From positions 49,052,059 to 49,116,058 of the forward strand of contig OZ021732.1 of NCBI GenBank assembly GCA_963978545.1: a stretch of DNA of 64,000 nucleotides, in the 5' to 3' direction. The DNA comes from Linyphia triangularis (taxonomy: Eukaryota; Arthropoda; Arachnida; Araneae; Linyphiidae). Both the position numbers and the translations under genes were made by a program. The notes under the pieces are model-generated. The model had not been told where the DNA came from. It saw only the letters and a program-made list of their open reading frames with translations, and made no database searches. Every line of letters begins with the position of its first letter. Within the stretch, counting starts at the first letter, position 1. This document shows, one piece after another, positions 53,031 to 64,000 of the stretch.

Positions 53031-53479
53031 TGATAGATTTAGACAAAATCATGTAGATCTTCTAGAATGTCCTCGCAGTCTCCCATAGAACACTTCAGAA
53101 GCATTTTTAAATGCAAGGCCTGGACGCATTAAAATACTTAAAGTGGACATAAAAAAAAACGACCTGAAGCAACAATTGAATTAAGGAACAAAAGATGAAT
53201 TTAGCAAAAAGTTTAGTAGCATGCTATGCTCAACTATTTCAAGCTCAAAAAATTTATAACGTATATAAAACCAAAGAAGGCTGGGTATGTCTGGGGAGGC
53301 CTAAGTAACCCACTTGCCGTAATCCAATCAGTCTAAAATTTGGCAGATAGATTCGATGTCGATGATTATACATATCAAATTTTGGGGCTTTCATTCTCAC
53401 TAAAAGGTCTCTTTTACACACGCTTCGGAATGCAATTAAACCTCATTTAACAGATCATTTGTGAAACTCTTTCCTGTTG
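53031..53479. other. Decayed sequence between repeats
   Basis: Possibly the tail of the Tc1 fragment. Nothing else identified. Confidence 0.3.
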
Positions 53480-53966
53480 CCAAAATTGTTTTAATCAAAA
53501 TAAATCAAAGATAATTGAAATTTTCAGAGTTTCTAGGCCTATTAGAAGTCGCTTTTTGTAAAAATATTAATTAAAAACAAATTAGAATTTTTACATTCTG
53601 TTTGTCAAAAGTCCAATTATAAGACCAGAACTACTTTTGTTGAAAATTTTAGAACTGTAGCCCTATTAGAAATCGTTTTATAAAACATTTGTTAATTAAA
53701 AAAACAATTCAAAAATTTTAAATTCTGTTTTTCAAAAGTCCAATTAGGAGGCTAGAACTACTTATGCTAAAAATTTGAAAGCTGTAGTAAAAATTAAAAA
53801 AAAAAAAAAAAAAAAAAAACTTTAATTCAAATTTCAACATTCTGTTTGTCAGAGGTACAATTAGAACGCCAAAACTACTTATGTTGAAACTTTCAGAGCT
53901 CAAAGCCTGTTTCAAGTAGCTTTTTATAGATCCACAAACAGACACAGACTGTTTTTTTATTATAGA
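53480..53966 (-). mobile_element. Helitron-like element fragment, 5' end
   Basis: The minus strand starts at 53966 with tctataataaaaaaac after an A, then ctgtgtctgtttgtggatctata. About three units of the same 130-150 bp array as at 27397 and 30171 follow. The 3' half is missing. Confidence 0.7.
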
Positions 53967-55090
53967 TTTATATTATAATGACCATTTTAGCTGATTTTAA
54001 TATTAAAATTTTGATTTTTATGGCGAAGTAAATAACGATTCGTTACTTAAAGGTTACATTAAGAATCCCCGATTATTTTTTACTTGATAAACAACTAAAG
54101 CATTTCCTATGAGGAAAAAATGTTTACGAAAGTGCAAAATTGCTACTATACAAGACTGGCAACCGAAAATTTTAACTAAAAGTTTTCAAATTTTGCATAA
54201 CTTATTTAGTAACTCAAATAACAAATTTTTATAGGTACTATTACTATGAACATTTCAAAAAACAAGGTTTCTATCCAGCCTATTGTTTAATATGGGTCTT
54301 GATATAAAAAGAAAAGCATTTAAGAAAGGGGTTTTTCTTACTGTTTTGTAGAGTACCATATAAATCCAAAAAAAATATATATATATTTTCAAAGAATAAA
54401 AAAAATTTCTTGAATTAATAATAAAGAAAATCCGATACTTCAAAATATTGAGGGTGTGTGCCAGTTTATCTTAATATAGTGGGGAGGGGCCTCGAACTTG
54501 AGTAACTAATACAAGTTTACGTCTCCAATGGTCCCATCAGACATAATACCAAATCACATCAGTACATGGTGCTACTTCTATGTGTTAACTTCAGTGCTCT
54601 AGGATACTGCATACGCACTGCCCGTCACTATATCCTTTTTAAGTCTGCGCTTCAGAAATCAACATTTTTGTAAAGGAATCTTTAAAGTAAAATATACAGA
54701 AGAAAGCCAACTTCTAAACAGAAAGTTATTGGCAGTATTCACTATTGAAATCAAAACAATGGCAGTTATAACATATTTGAAGGATTGAATTGACCCTTGG
54801 CCACCATCATCAGAATATGCCCAGTCTCACCCAGCTAATTGTGTTCTCTCAAACTAACAGTAGCAATATTTAAAAAATCTTCATCAGTGGTCTAATGCCT
54901 AAGTCAGAAATTATGATACAGCTCTTCATCAGAAATTCGTCAGTTTTGAAACGATAATGACATCCATTATTTTTTTATTTTCAAATTTTAAGATTACAAT
55001 ACCGCTGTCATATTTTCTGCAAATAAAAAAACCTAGACAAGGTTCAGACTATGAAGACTGATTGAGTCAGCTGTTTCAAGGCTCAAAGCT
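53967..55090. other. Intergenic, nothing identified
   Basis: AT-rich. No supported gene or repeat. Confidence 0.4.
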
Positions 55091-55099
55091 GTTTGAAAC

Positions 55100-55390
55100 A
55101 GGATTAAGGAAACTTTGGATATAGCAAAGACTTTTGTATTGAAGTTTGTAAAAAGATTGAGCTTTCTTCAGAAAGAAATTTCCTTAAAGAGGTAGTAATT
55201 GAAAAGAATTTTAAAAGAAAACGACAAAGGAAAAATCAAGAAGATAATACTGAAGTACGTGATGACGGAAAAGCTCACCTGCAAATAAATTTAAAGTCCA
55301 TATATTCAACTACATTGTGGATAGAAACAATCAAGAATAGATTTATGAAACACAAAACTTTTTAAGGTTTACAAGTATTTATGATCCATT
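55100..55390 (+). pseudogene. Possible hAT/ZMYM-like transposase fragment
   Basis: Pieces KRLSFLQKEISLKR, FKRKRQRKNQEDN and STTLWIETIKNRFMKHKTF resemble the region before the dimerisation domain of DUF4371/hAT-type proteins (basic RRKRQ block followed by ...SI..RF...). Frames are broken and similarity is weak. Confidence 0.3.
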
Positions 55391-57364
55391 CCATTAATGC
55401 ACCCGTAAGTATTTTCACAAAATTGATAAAAATCTACTTGTACAGTATCAGAAATTCACAATCCACATATTAGGAAACCGAGGCTAACAAATTCTTGTTA
55501 AAAACTACAAATGAAAAACAATAAAAATTTTAATATTTTGTAAGGTTTTTTTTTTTTTTGGGTTTTTGCACTGTGTAAATAGTAAGTAAAATATTTCATC
55601 TTCTTTCAAAAGAATAAATAATATGTGTGTAAACAAAACATACAAAAGTTTCAAAAAATAAAATAGATTTATTTATGCTCTTTATATACATTTAATTAAA
55701 ACTGACAACACAGAATCAAAATTAACTCTTCCAGAAGTATGGGAATATCACATGAGAAGAACCATAATCATGAGAAGATCCTTACATATCCATAGTCGAC
55801 TGAAAAGGGGGAAAAAAACATAGCTTAGTAAATATCAGTAAATTAAATTCAACAAGAATTAAAGGTGGCTTAAATGTTAAATGTCCAATCAAGTAAATAG
55901 AAAAAAGCTCAACACCTCTGCTAAGAAACTGATCACGTTTTAAGAATAAAGAATATCAAGTTTCACAGTATAGCTTTGTTTCCTGTTCTTTCCAAGAAAA
56001 GAACCTCGTCTTACTCAAAATTAGAATTTTGGGAAGTTAATATATTAAAAGTTTATTGAATTATAAAGATGGTTACAAAACAACAACAAAAAAAGTCTCA
56101 GATATTTCCAGGTGGACATTGCTGACTTTTCTGATATTATGGAACCCAGGATATCACCCAGGAAATAAAAACGTTCAAAATGGTTGATAATTTTTATTGT
56201 AGTTTTGCGAGTGAAAACAAAACTTTCTGGCTTTCGACATGTCTATCACAACAGTCAGTAACTTGCATGCAGCTCCTTGACTGAATCGTTTACAATGTCA
56301 AATACACATATAAATTTTTAGGATGGCATTTTAATGGGAACAGGAAGGAAGTGTTTTAAATTTCCCTGAAGAAAATAAACTGCTGATTATAGGGTTTTTT
56401 TCCCCTGACATCTAAAAGGAAGTATCAACGTTATGTAGCATAAGATCTTTAAGTTAAGAATCAGACTGATTTGCATGATTTTAATGTTACTTATTGAGAA
56501 ATGTAATGTACAAACTACATTATTTACACAAAATGTTGCTTGTAGAGCTGTCTGTTGCTTTAACACGTTCGCTGCCGATCACATGCCAGTGCAAAATGTC
56601 GGTTTGTTCTCCAGTAGCCTGTCCTGATCAGACTGCACCCGATCGGAGTTTCTGTTCATGCTGGAATTTACAAAATAATAATTGTCATGTGATATAAATA
56701 TCAGATACATCTTGTCTTTCTTTATAAGGTTAGCTAGTAGCTTGTGTTTTTAAAACACAGTTTCAGGTCATTCCAACAAAGAAAGGCAACTCGGATCGGG
56801 CGTAGTCTGATCTGGTCAGGTTACTTGGGAACAACCCAACATTCCACACTGGCGCATGATCAGCAGAGAATGTGTTAAGTATAAAAGGCCACTAAGAGAT
56901 TCAAAACATGATTTCCAATTTTTGAAAACTATAATTGCAAGATGAAAACCAGAGAAAAATATTATTAGAAAGGTAAAATAACAAAATGTATTATATGATT
57001 TCAGCACAGATTGTCAGAATTAATTTGCTTGATTCAAACTGATTTCTTACATTCTCCACTATTACAACACATTGTTAAATTAAATTCATTTGGTAATCAT
57101 TCCTTTTACGACATTCCAAATGTTTTTTTTTAAGTATTATGAAGTTGTGTGGTTTAACTTTTAAAGGTTTTTTATATTCATTGTTTAGATAAAACATTAC
57201 TCTATCTTTGATTTCCTAAATAAAAATAAAATTGAAGGGCATAAGTATATGTAATCTGTTAGAATGAAAACACTATTTTTACTTTTACATTGTGTGTTTA
57301 CACTTTAATTGATTTTTAAATACATTAAACTTGAATGCTTTCAATATAGTGTGCCATTAATTGT
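55391..57364. other. Downstream of the THAP gene; probably its 3' UTR and flank
   Basis: No coding sequence or repeat recognised. Several minus-strand AATAAA words occur, none decisive. Confidence 0.35.
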
Positions 57365-57391
57365 TTACAAGTCCAAATGCTCCTTTTCATC
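57365..57391 (-). CDS. THAP gene last exon
   Basis: 27 bp after the acceptor tttactgctag: DEKEHLDL and TAA. The phase fits the previous donor. It is short, so less certain. Confidence 0.4.
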   Translation of the reverse strand, partial: DEKEHLDL

Positions 57392-60300
57392 CTAGCAGTA
57401 AAGTAGAAATTCTGCTTTACAATTAAGCAGTTTTTAACTAAACCACATTACTTCTAGAAAGGCATTATGCTATTTAAAAAACTGTCCGCTGCGAGATAAT
57501 TTTGACAATGATCAATAATGTTAATTTTGGATTTTGGGGATTTTTGTAACACTTCTACCACATGAAGCATGTCTAAGGATTGCTTTAAAAATATACTCAA
57601 TTAGTTGTTGTTAAAAATGAGTATATGGAAAAAATTTGCAGTAAAGCACAAATATTCACCTAGTAACTCGTAATATGAAATATTAAATATCATATGTTGT
57701 GAATCATTCAACAATTTAAAGATAAAACATGCTTACTCTTAATACAAATGCAGCCTCTTCGCTTATCATATCTGTTGATTGAAGACAATCAATCAAAAAC
57801 ATAAATTTTTCAATTCTTTTATGCATAAGAAGTATGGTTTGCCGCAATTTCACATTTTCCATTTGCTTTTGGTCACTTAGATTAGAAGCTACATCATGTA
57901 GTTGGTCAACGTTATCATTTTTCAAGATTGTCTCAGAAAAGCTACTTTTTGGATCTTCCGCATAATTTTTGTTACAATCCTTTGCAATTTCATCGTCAGT
58001 ATCGTATTCTCCTGTCTGTTCATTATTTTGGTAACTGAAAATATAAATTTCTGTTTGAGACATGCTTTAAATAATACATTAATCAGCAAATATAAGAAAT
58101 AAAAAGTACAGTATAAAATCTTATATATTATGCTGAGGGCCTGTTGGAAGAACATCAAAGTTTGCATTTGAGAACAAGTTTTGAAAGGATTTTTTTTACG
58201 AAATTTAGCAATTGTTTTCATTTGGCGATCAGAAAAATCGCTGAAATCAAAAACAAGGAAACTAAAATAAAATTAAAACTAGAATTTAATTAAGTAACCG
58301 CATTTATCAGGAGGGGAAAATAAAGTCACATAAAATAGTGCCAAAAATATTTTCTTTACTACATCTGAATCCAAGTTTTGTTTTTATATTCTTTGAAATT
58401 CATTAGAATGGGATTGTAAAAAAAACATGATGCTCTCTTTAATTTTACAGTGACAACTAAAATAAAGAGCAAAGGAAATGAAGTCGCAAATTAGGTGTTA
58501 GACTTAGCTTAACACCACTTCTGCCATAAAAAGTTTTTAAAAAAAACTATATATAAAACAAAATATTCTTATATAATTATCTTATATTCTAGGTTATATA
58601 ATAAAAAATAAAAATGTACCTCTGCTGTTCAATAGAATGACACACTCAATCATTTTCCACATTTCGTACACATTTTTGCCTTTTTCTTCTGTGGCATATT
58701 TATAAAAATGTCAAAAAGATTCTATATTTTGAGGTGGAGTGTAATTTTTCATTTCAATAAATCTAATCATCAGCAATTTTCCATCTGTTTATTTTGATCT
58801 CATTCATCATCTGAATAGAAAGCTTCATTTAATATGCTTTAAATGCGTGCAAGTGCAGAGCTGGTTTGCGATGTCGATTTACAGTAAGTATATGGAAACA
58901 TTACAATACTCATCAAACGGCTTATCAGACATACGATTACAATACATAAAATCAGAAAAATAAGGGGGGCACATTAAAATAACTTTTGGTTTTATTCTAT
59001 TGTAATAAAAAAAAAAACTTACTGTTGCGATAATATTTCTAATGTCATTAAATTTTAACAAAAGCAACTTTTCATTAAAATTAAAAGTTGATCTCAACCA
59101 TTTCAATGTACTAAAGCTTCTAGCTCTTCAAATTTCGTACCTCTAGGTGCAAAAATGTGATTTTGTATGAGGCTCAGAAGTACAGATTCTCAGTTATATA
59201 TAGAGAGATTTCAAAATATTGTGTGTTGTTGTTGTTTTTTTTTTGGGGGGGGTCCATTTTAATCCTATTACACAAAAATAAAATTGAAAAAGGGTATACC
59301 AATTTAGAGTCTAAGACCTCAGCTTTTGGTAAATATTTAGTTTATTTACAATTGCACACTGTGCCATTTGTTTGAAAATCGAAGTTAAAAATTATTTTGG
59401 TACTTTATGGGAGGGTATTTTACAAGGTTCCCACTCAAATCACAGAATGAAAATCAATTACTTTTCCATGACTTTCCATGACTTTTAAAATGACTTTAAA
59501 AGTCTTCATATGACTTTTAAAGACCTAAGTAATGTTTTTAAGGACCTTTGAAAAAAAAAAATTCAGCATCATATCTATATATAAATTTTTAATAAAGTAT
59601 ATTTTACCAGAAAAAGTTACAAGTTGATGGATGCGTAACACAAATATGACAGATAATTCCGATAGAGTGCAGTTAAGTGGCGGTCAAGCGGGGATAACAA
59701 GTCTGAGTGGTATTTTTATAACTTTTGTAATTGGGCACACAACATCCGCAAAAATTAAGGACTTTTAAGGACCTCTAAGCATTTTCAATGACTTTTAAGC
59801 ACCTCTAAGCATTTTCAAGGCCTTGAAAATGAGTTCAAAAATATTAAGCACTTTTAAGGACTTTCAATGACCATGGGAACCCTGTTTTAGAACTGTACAA
59901 GCGGATACTCTACATAGCTCTGCATAGCGGATGCATCAACTCGCTGCAACAATAATCTTCTCTTCTACCTTCATATTTGAAATTACAATAAATTTTATTA
60001 TGGTTTTAGGGATGCAGTTCTCTGGTTTAAGCAATTCTCTTCATTATTTGTCAATAAATCAAACTCGAATTTTAAATAAGTTCCATTGGATACTCTAAAA
60101 AGAATGTACAGGATATAATTTGTTACCAGACCAACCAGGCAGAGAGCTCTGTGTTAAAGTCACTCGTTTTTCCACTTTTTATGCTTTTAATTGCATTTCT
60201 ATGGGAATTTCGGAGGTGGGCACACTTAGAACACCTTAAGAGGCATTAGAACAGGGATTTTAATCAAAATTATTAGAGTTGTTTTTTAGCTATTGCTGAA

Positions 60301-62486
60301 AAACATGATTTTTTTCATGAGTATGTGCACACGTGATTTTTACGAAAACCTTACTGGTAGGTCTCATGGCCACCACTAACCCGCACATCAAATTTTAACA
60401 TCGTAGTTCAATTTGTTCCGGAGTTATGCTGACCCCATACACACAGACAGACAATTTTTCTACACCATATTTTTGAAATCAAGATGTTCCAAAACGTAGA
60501 GAAATGTAGAAAAAGAAAATGCTTTTTTTTTATTGAATGCTATACTTTCATTACCATATGTAAACATATGGGTGATTGAAAGTAAAAAAGGACTACCAAC
60601 AATGAATTGACTTTTCAATTACTGAAATTCTCCAGAAAAGACTTAGAATTGATCACTTGTGATTCAACATTTTTAAAATAACATAAATGAAGTACATGGT
60701 AGAAACACATTTTTAGTGTTTTACATTTTGATTCATTTAAAAAAAACTGCAGTTAAATACAAATAAATAGTACTATGTATGAGGAAAAGTTATTTTATTG
60801 CAAATGAAATGTTATTTATTTCTAGTGTATTTATAATGCTTAAGAAACTTGAAAAAGAAATATGCTATTAAATATTGCCTGTTAAATTGTATAATTTTAT
60901 GCCAAATAACAAAATTCACCTGTATTTTTTCCACTGTAAATATTCATATTAGTTTCGCATAAGAAAAACATCTCTAAGTAAAGGTGCATCACAAATAGAA
61001 AACCTGTTAGTATTTTTATAAAATTGCAAGAAAAATTATTATTATTATTTTATTTTTTTTTATAACGTAAAACTATTTTAAGATATTTCCGAAACTTTGT
61101 TTCACTAAAACAAAACTTTTAAGAGAAAAAAAGTAATATTACTTGTTTAATTTTATAACTTCAACTACTCTTTCTTCTTGATCATATTCATTTTCTGAAG
61201 TATTGCTGACATTTCCTATCTTTTCATCATCTCTGAAATACCCATCCGCACCCTTGCTTGAAATACTAAAACAAACGTTAAAAAATTATAAATACCCCAC
61301 AACACACATTAAAATTATACTGGACGAGAAAACTTGTGCACACTTCCAAATTAAAATGAAGTGTTTAAAAAAACTTTAAATTGATCAGATTTATCAGGGT
61401 TTTTTTTAAACTTTATTAATTTTGTACATTAAAATTGGAAATGATACATCACAAAAGTGATTGTTCTTTCATACCTTGTTGACAGAAACATCAAGTTGGA
61501 CCAACCCCATCATATACATGACGTAATTTATGTGCGTTTCTCTTGGGAGTGATAATAATAGTCATAGTCTTTATCATAATAGTCTTTAAACTCTGACATT
61601 AAGTTTTTTTACTGCTAAGATAACTACAATGTAAATACCTATTACTAATTTCTAACAATTTTAAAAGAGTGAAAAATAATTAAATTTTTCCTCAAAGTTT
61701 TGTAAAAAAAATCTTTCAAATAATGTAAAGAAAACATGGGTTTTGTTAAAAAAAATAAAAAATTATGCAATTCAATAAAATACGCAAAAATATATTCACT
61801 ACTTGTTATAAAGAACATACCTTTTCTTTAAACATAAATGTTTATAAAAGGTCAATTTTGCTGGTAAAGATTTTTGTAATTTGTCCTTTTTTAAAAATTG
61901 GGTTCATAAAAGGACCCACATTTCCCTTGCAACCCTTTTTAAACCGCAACAAGAAACTTGTTTTTTTGCGGTTCAACAGGGTTGTAAAGTTATGTTTGAA
62001 AAAAAAATTTTGACTTTCAACAATATGTTTTAAATTTTTTCTTTAACTGAACGACTTGCAAATATCCACTTCAACCACTACAAAACTCGAATGAATTTTG
62101 ATTTGTCTTTGTTAGGGATCAATATGGGTTATGTCACAGAATTCAAATATAATTTTGCTTTTACTAATGTTACATTTGACATTGGTTAAACATAAGATAA
62201 TTACACCAAAATTAAATACAAAATAAAACATTACAATCTTTTATAACTTGCAGCAGCTGCAGCAAGTTTTTTAGCCTTTGACTTTCGTTGAGATCGTTTA
62301 CTATCTCCAAAATCAAATACAGTGGGTATAGCATCCCTCCTTAACTTTCGAAATCTGAAGCCGGCTTTATATGAATCTGCTGTAAAATGCTTTGAACATA
62401 TTCTACTATGTTTTTGAGGATGAAAATCTTTCCGACGAATGGCGATGCACCATGCTCTTAGCAAACCTTCATTGTTCAAGGGAAAT
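57365..62486 (-). CDS. THAP-type zinc-finger protein gene, first exon not seen
   Basis: Exons in transcript order: 62235-62486, 61143-61265, 57737-58034 and 57365-57391. Borders are GT-AG (donors gtaatg, gtaata, gtaagc; acceptors gttttag, gttttag, tttcag, tgctag). Phases join without breaking the frame (2, 2, 0). The first visible exon holds the second half of a THAP finger: FPLNNEGLLRAWCIAI, CSKHF (the C-x2-H ligands) and DAIPTVF (the AVPTIF box), then a basic KRSQRKSKAKK stretch and an alanine run. The N-terminal M..C-x(2-4)-C part must be in an exon past 62486, possibly outside the window. The middle is acidic. Exon 58034-57737 ends in a leucine/isoleucine-rich segment (LRQTILLMHKRIEKFMFLI), a likely coiled coil, as in many THAP proteins. 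The last exon adds DEKEHLDL and a stop. Predicted nuclear DNA-binding protein. Confidence 0.65.
57737..58034 (-). CDS. THAP gene coiled-coil exon
   Basis: 298 bp from acceptor tttcag to donor gtaagc. It reads YDTDDEIAKDC early and ends with LRQTILLMHKRIEKFMFLI and MISEEAAFVLR. Confidence 0.6.
59423..59884. mobile_element. hAT-like MITE with ATGACTTTTAA repeats
   Basis: Inverted ends caaggttcccactc and (inverted right end) cagggttcccatgg, followed on both sides by runs of atgactttt, taaggaccttt and aagcatttt words. CAGGGTTCCCA ends are common in non-autonomous hAT elements. Flanking octamers do not match well. Confidence 0.55.
60174..60590 (-). repeat. Dispersed repeat with terminal hairpin, copy 4 (inverted)
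   Basis: On the minus strand it starts at the hairpin (tactttcaatcacccatatg, then catatggtaatgaaagtata). It then matches copies 2 and 3 (ttttggaacatcttg, ggtcagcataactccgg, gaactacgatgtt) up to cacagagctctctg. It is the least decayed version of this part. Confidence 0.65.
61143..61265 (-). CDS. THAP gene acidic middle exon
   Basis: 123 bp, missed by simple ORF length cut-offs. It reads SSKGADGYFRDDEKIG, then NEYDQEERVVEVIKLN. The split codons at both ends are completed by the neighbouring exons. Confidence 0.55.
62235..62486 (-). CDS. THAP gene exon with C-terminal half of the finger
   Basis: 252 bp. The acceptor gttttag precedes it. It starts in the last base of a codon and ends after two bases of a codon. 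Confidence 0.75.
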
Positions 62487-62539
62487 CTAAAACAAATATA
62501 AAAAATAATATCAATGTAAAAAAACATAAAATTAAACAA

Positions 62540-64000
62540 TTACATAAAAACTTTAGAAATGCAACTAAATTTTAAGATATCGAAATAAAACATTGTTATC
62601 GATCTATTCAGTAAAAGAATCCATGTTTATATTTATATCAACCTTGTGAGTTCTTGTTATTGTTTGGCTCTGGCAATTGTTGAGGGGAGAAGCACAGGTC
62701 ACCAATTAGGGCCAGTTGCTGAGAGTAGAAAAAGGCTGAAATTATTGTACCCCCAATTCAGCCAAATAGCTCTCCTTTTCAGTAGTAATCTAATATAAAA
62801 ACTACCAAACTAAAATGGGTAGTGTTATGTTCATGGTTGGAAAATTCTGCATTTCGAGTTACTAATGTGTTTTGTTTTACATCATTTTAATGTGAAAATG
62901 TATTTGTATATTCCAAATCATTTACAATAGACAGAAATGACAATGACATTTTCTCCTTTGGTCTGTTCCTCAAAACTAAATACATTAACATTGGATTTTC
63001 TTCTCTCAAAGCACAGCATTATTAGACACATTGACATGGTTTGCTTTGATCAAGACAATAAATGTATGGAATTCAATACTTTTTTATTTCAACCCAAAGA
63101 TTTGACCATATACATTGAATTTAAGTTTCAAAATCAAAATGTAGTATGTGTGCGATAAATCAGTTTCTGTGAATATTTCAACAAATGTTTAGAATAATTT
63201 AATAAAAATCCTAAATATACTGTCATATAAAGCATGTTGAAAATGTCAAAGACAAAAAGTTTGCCATAAGAAAACATGCAATTGAATAAAATAGTCTTTT
63301 TAATATTAATTTCAAAACGGTCTATGGAATTTGAATAGCCTACTAACGCAACCACATTGCCAACATTTTTGCCACGCATCAAATATTAGGATAATACAAT
63401 CATTTAGTGGTGACGTTATCACACCATATTATGATGATGTCACAATATGGTTTACTTCCTTATACTAAGTTAAAAATTGAGGAAATCCCACAATTTAATT
63501 CTCATTAGATTAAATATAACAACCAAATATCTGATACCGTGAAAAGATAATAGTGTAACATGACTATAACATGAGTTTAAAATAGGTAGACGAAAATTAC
63601 TATGTTTGCCAAATGAAAGTAACAATCATGTGCATGGTTATCTAGAAAATACTCAGCATGTAAAAAAAAATTAATCCTATGATTCAATCTTTGACTACTT
63701 ATCACCCCAAAATCAGTTGGTACCCTCTGGGAACAATTGTTCAGTGTGTGGCAACCCCTCAAAAATCTCTACCTAAAAAATCACTATTTTGTCAAACGAA
63801 AACAACAATCGTGAAATACTGCCATTAAGCTAACAGAATTTGACAAAATCTCTAACTTTAGCCATTTTTCCTATATGATAAATGTGCTGGTATTCAAGTA
63901 CCAGGTATATTTTTCAGATATAAAATTTTGAGTTTCCTTTTTCTTTTAAAATACAATTTTGCAAAGGGTCCTATTTTCATAGATAATGTAATATTATAAA
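62540..64000. other. Upstream of the visible THAP exons
   Basis: I looked for the missing first THAP exon (a Cys-x2-4-Cys start on the minus strand) and did not find it. No other gene or repeat recognised. Confidence 0.35.

Larger units (their letters stand above)
58035..61142. other. Introns of the THAP gene
   Basis: Contain the repeats at 59423-59884 and 60174-60590. Otherwise AT-rich and featureless. Confidence 0.4.

Overview
The window reads as an AT-rich animal genome, most probably a spider (Araneae). This is inferred from the secreted astacin-type metalloprotease genes, which form large families in spider venom and digestive fluid, and from the dense mix of BEL/Pao, Gypsy, Tc1, pogo, hAT, Helitron-like and tRNA-SINE repeats. 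All host genes found are split by introns and lie on the minus strand. Most of the 64 kb is intron, intergenic sequence and transposon debris.

Layout. (1) 36-1786: first three exons of astacin gene A, which runs off the left edge. (2) 1787-10813: intergenic, with a rearranged BEL/Pao element (about 3745-8040), a decayed pogo-like transposase tail, a LINE 3' scrap and simple repeats. (3) 10814-28995: complete six-exon astacin gene B. Its introns are swollen by SINEs, a Tc1-like element with intact ends, an internally deleted hAT with an 8-bp target duplication, a (TA)n tract of about 190 bp and a Helitron-like element. (4) 28996-34986: intergenic, with hydrophobic ORF remnants, a second Helitron-like element, a Gypsy LTR and RNase H remnant, and local duplications. 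(5) 34987-45820: complete six-exon astacin gene C, with a Helitron-like minisatellite and a SINE in intron 1. (6) 45821-57364: repeats only, including a hAT-like element nested in an unknown repeat and a Gypsy-type solo LTR. (7) 57365-62486: four exons of a THAP zinc-finger gene whose first exon is outside the window or unseen.

The three astacin genes are head-to-tail tandem copies with the same exon borders and phases. Each encodes a signal peptide and propeptide (exons 1-2) and a zinc metalloprotease domain (exons 3-6). All three starts are preceded by the same promoter layout: a CATTTAA TATA-like box 53 to 65 bp upstream of the ATG, a GATAAG site, a GACGCTGACC box and a GATATC site. This points to shared control of the array, possibly by GATA factors. 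It is the clearest candidate for an undescribed regulatory feature here. The other striking structures are the near-perfect 221-bp-arm palindrome in the BEL element, the Helitron-like elements carrying their own tandem arrays, and a dispersed repeat with a terminal hairpin. All identifications come from reading the sequence; no database search was possible.
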